From Apostichopus japonicus (lineage: Eukaryota; Echinodermata; Holothuroidea; Aspidochirotida; Stichopodidae), in the NCBI RefSeq assembly GCF_037975245.1, contig NC_092576.1, positions 16,066,111 through 16,130,110 of the forward strand: a stretch of 64,000 bases of DNA, in the 5' to 3' direction. A program made the translations under genes and the position numbers. The notes beneath the pieces are model-generated. The model searched no databases, was not told the DNA's origin, and worked only from the letters and a program-made list of their open reading frames with translations. Positions 63,402 to 64,000 of this stretch are shown one piece after another. Within the stretch, counting starts at the first letter, position 1. Each line of letters starts with the position of its first letter.

Positions 63402-63700
63402 GAAACAGGGTCTAGTATGTCCACTTTAATGGAACATCCTCATCTAAACTGAACTGTAACGGGCCATTACTTTTAACTTATGTATATTACTAATATCCAT
63501 TCAAAATCCTCAAAATCAAACTTTTTTTCGTTTTGCTGATGATACAACTGTTTTTTTTTTCTTTTTCAAAATAAGAATTTAAAGGATGCAAGTTTACATG
63601 CAGAAAAAGAATTTACAATAGGGTGAACAAAATAGTACTCATTAATAAAGTTTATTCCAATATATCTGTTTTTCCTTTTCGTATTTTGAAAATTATACAA
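63402..63700 (+). pseudogene. LINE reverse transcriptase fragment
   Basis: A GPLLLTYV-like segment near 63460 followed by FADDTTVFF (63532 onward) marks the catalytic box of a LINE reverse transcriptase; LKDASLHAEKEF follows in a shifted frame. Frameshifts and stops are frequent. AATAAA at 63644-63649 lies inside it. Confidence 0.7.
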
Positions 63701-64000
63701 GAGGCAATATCACTTTTAGCTATGTTAAGGATCAGTAATCTTATTAAGTTGTTTATTATCTATGTCTAATATTAAAATCCTTATGAAAGTGATGTCTGTA
63801 TAATGTGGTAATTGTAAAAATATTGTTGACTGAAAAGAGTGCTTTCCTGTCAATCAATATTTATATAGAGTGTTTACCATGCTGTTTCTCCGCCGTATTA
63901 ATGAATTATATCAAAATCTCACATTAAAGAAAAACAAAATTATTGGCTTTGTATAACTGTCATTGAAGGCGTATTGCCCAAGTGTTATGATTGTACAGAG
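63701..64000. other. Non-coding end of window
   Basis: AT-rich sequence, possibly further LINE remnant. No supported feature. Confidence 0.4.

Overview
The window looks like nuclear DNA from an animal, most probably a marine invertebrate deuterostome such as an echinoderm (a holothurian would fit). This is inferred from short exons with GT/AG introns, AT-rich non-coding DNA, decayed CR1/L2-like LINEs, a Penelope-like retroelement, many small hAT-like elements, long (TA)n tracts, and the three gene families present. No bacterial operons, rRNA genes or CRISPR arrays were seen. The genus cannot be settled from sequence alone.

Genes. Three multi-exon genes could be built by hand from splice sites, reading-frame phase and family motifs. 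(1) On the plus strand at 22.6-26.8 kb are the last four exons of a nicotinic-type Cys-loop ligand-gated ion channel subunit; the 5' exons were not found. (2) On the minus strand at 36.1-41.3 kb are five exons of a small ML-domain lipid-binding protein (NPC2 / GM2-activator / MD-2 superfamily); the signal-peptide exon was not found. (3) On the plus strand from 56.4 to at least 63.35 kb is a secreted or membrane leucine-rich-repeat protein, with a signal peptide, an LRRNT cap, and LRR exons of about 72 bases. A weaker two-exon candidate lies at 7.9-8.8 kb on the plus strand. Most long open frames elsewhere are translations of simple repeats.

Layout. 0.8-3.7 kb: tandem units each carrying a Pol III-type tRNA-like gene, (TA)n tracts, and a 111-bp tandem array. 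4.6-12.7 kb: mostly featureless DNA with a TIR element and a hAT-like MITE. 12.7-16.7 kb: a nest of three hAT-like elements and a MULE-like element; two of the hAT copies carry target-site duplications arranged crosswise. 16.7-22.5 kb: sparse DNA with a TIR element, a Tc1/mariner-like MITE and (TA)n tracts. 22.6-26.8 kb: the channel gene, one intron of which is filled by a 1.2-kb hexanucleotide satellite. 27.7-29.6 kb: a decayed LINE. 30.3-49.3 kb: a very large imperfect inverted repeat whose 8.2-kb spacer holds the ML gene and two minisatellites next to its stop codon. 51.7-52.8 kb: a near-perfect 189-bp palindrome made from a dead Penelope-like fragment. 56.4-63.4 kb: the LRR gene, with an antisense LINE in its large intron and a second LINE fragment directly after its last recognised exon.

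The three genes share no obvious pathway. What is most unusual here is structural: the crosswise target-site duplications at 13.4-15.9 kb, the giant inverted repeat around the ML gene, the palindrome of a dead retroelement, and a channel subunit lacking the usual acidic pore residues.
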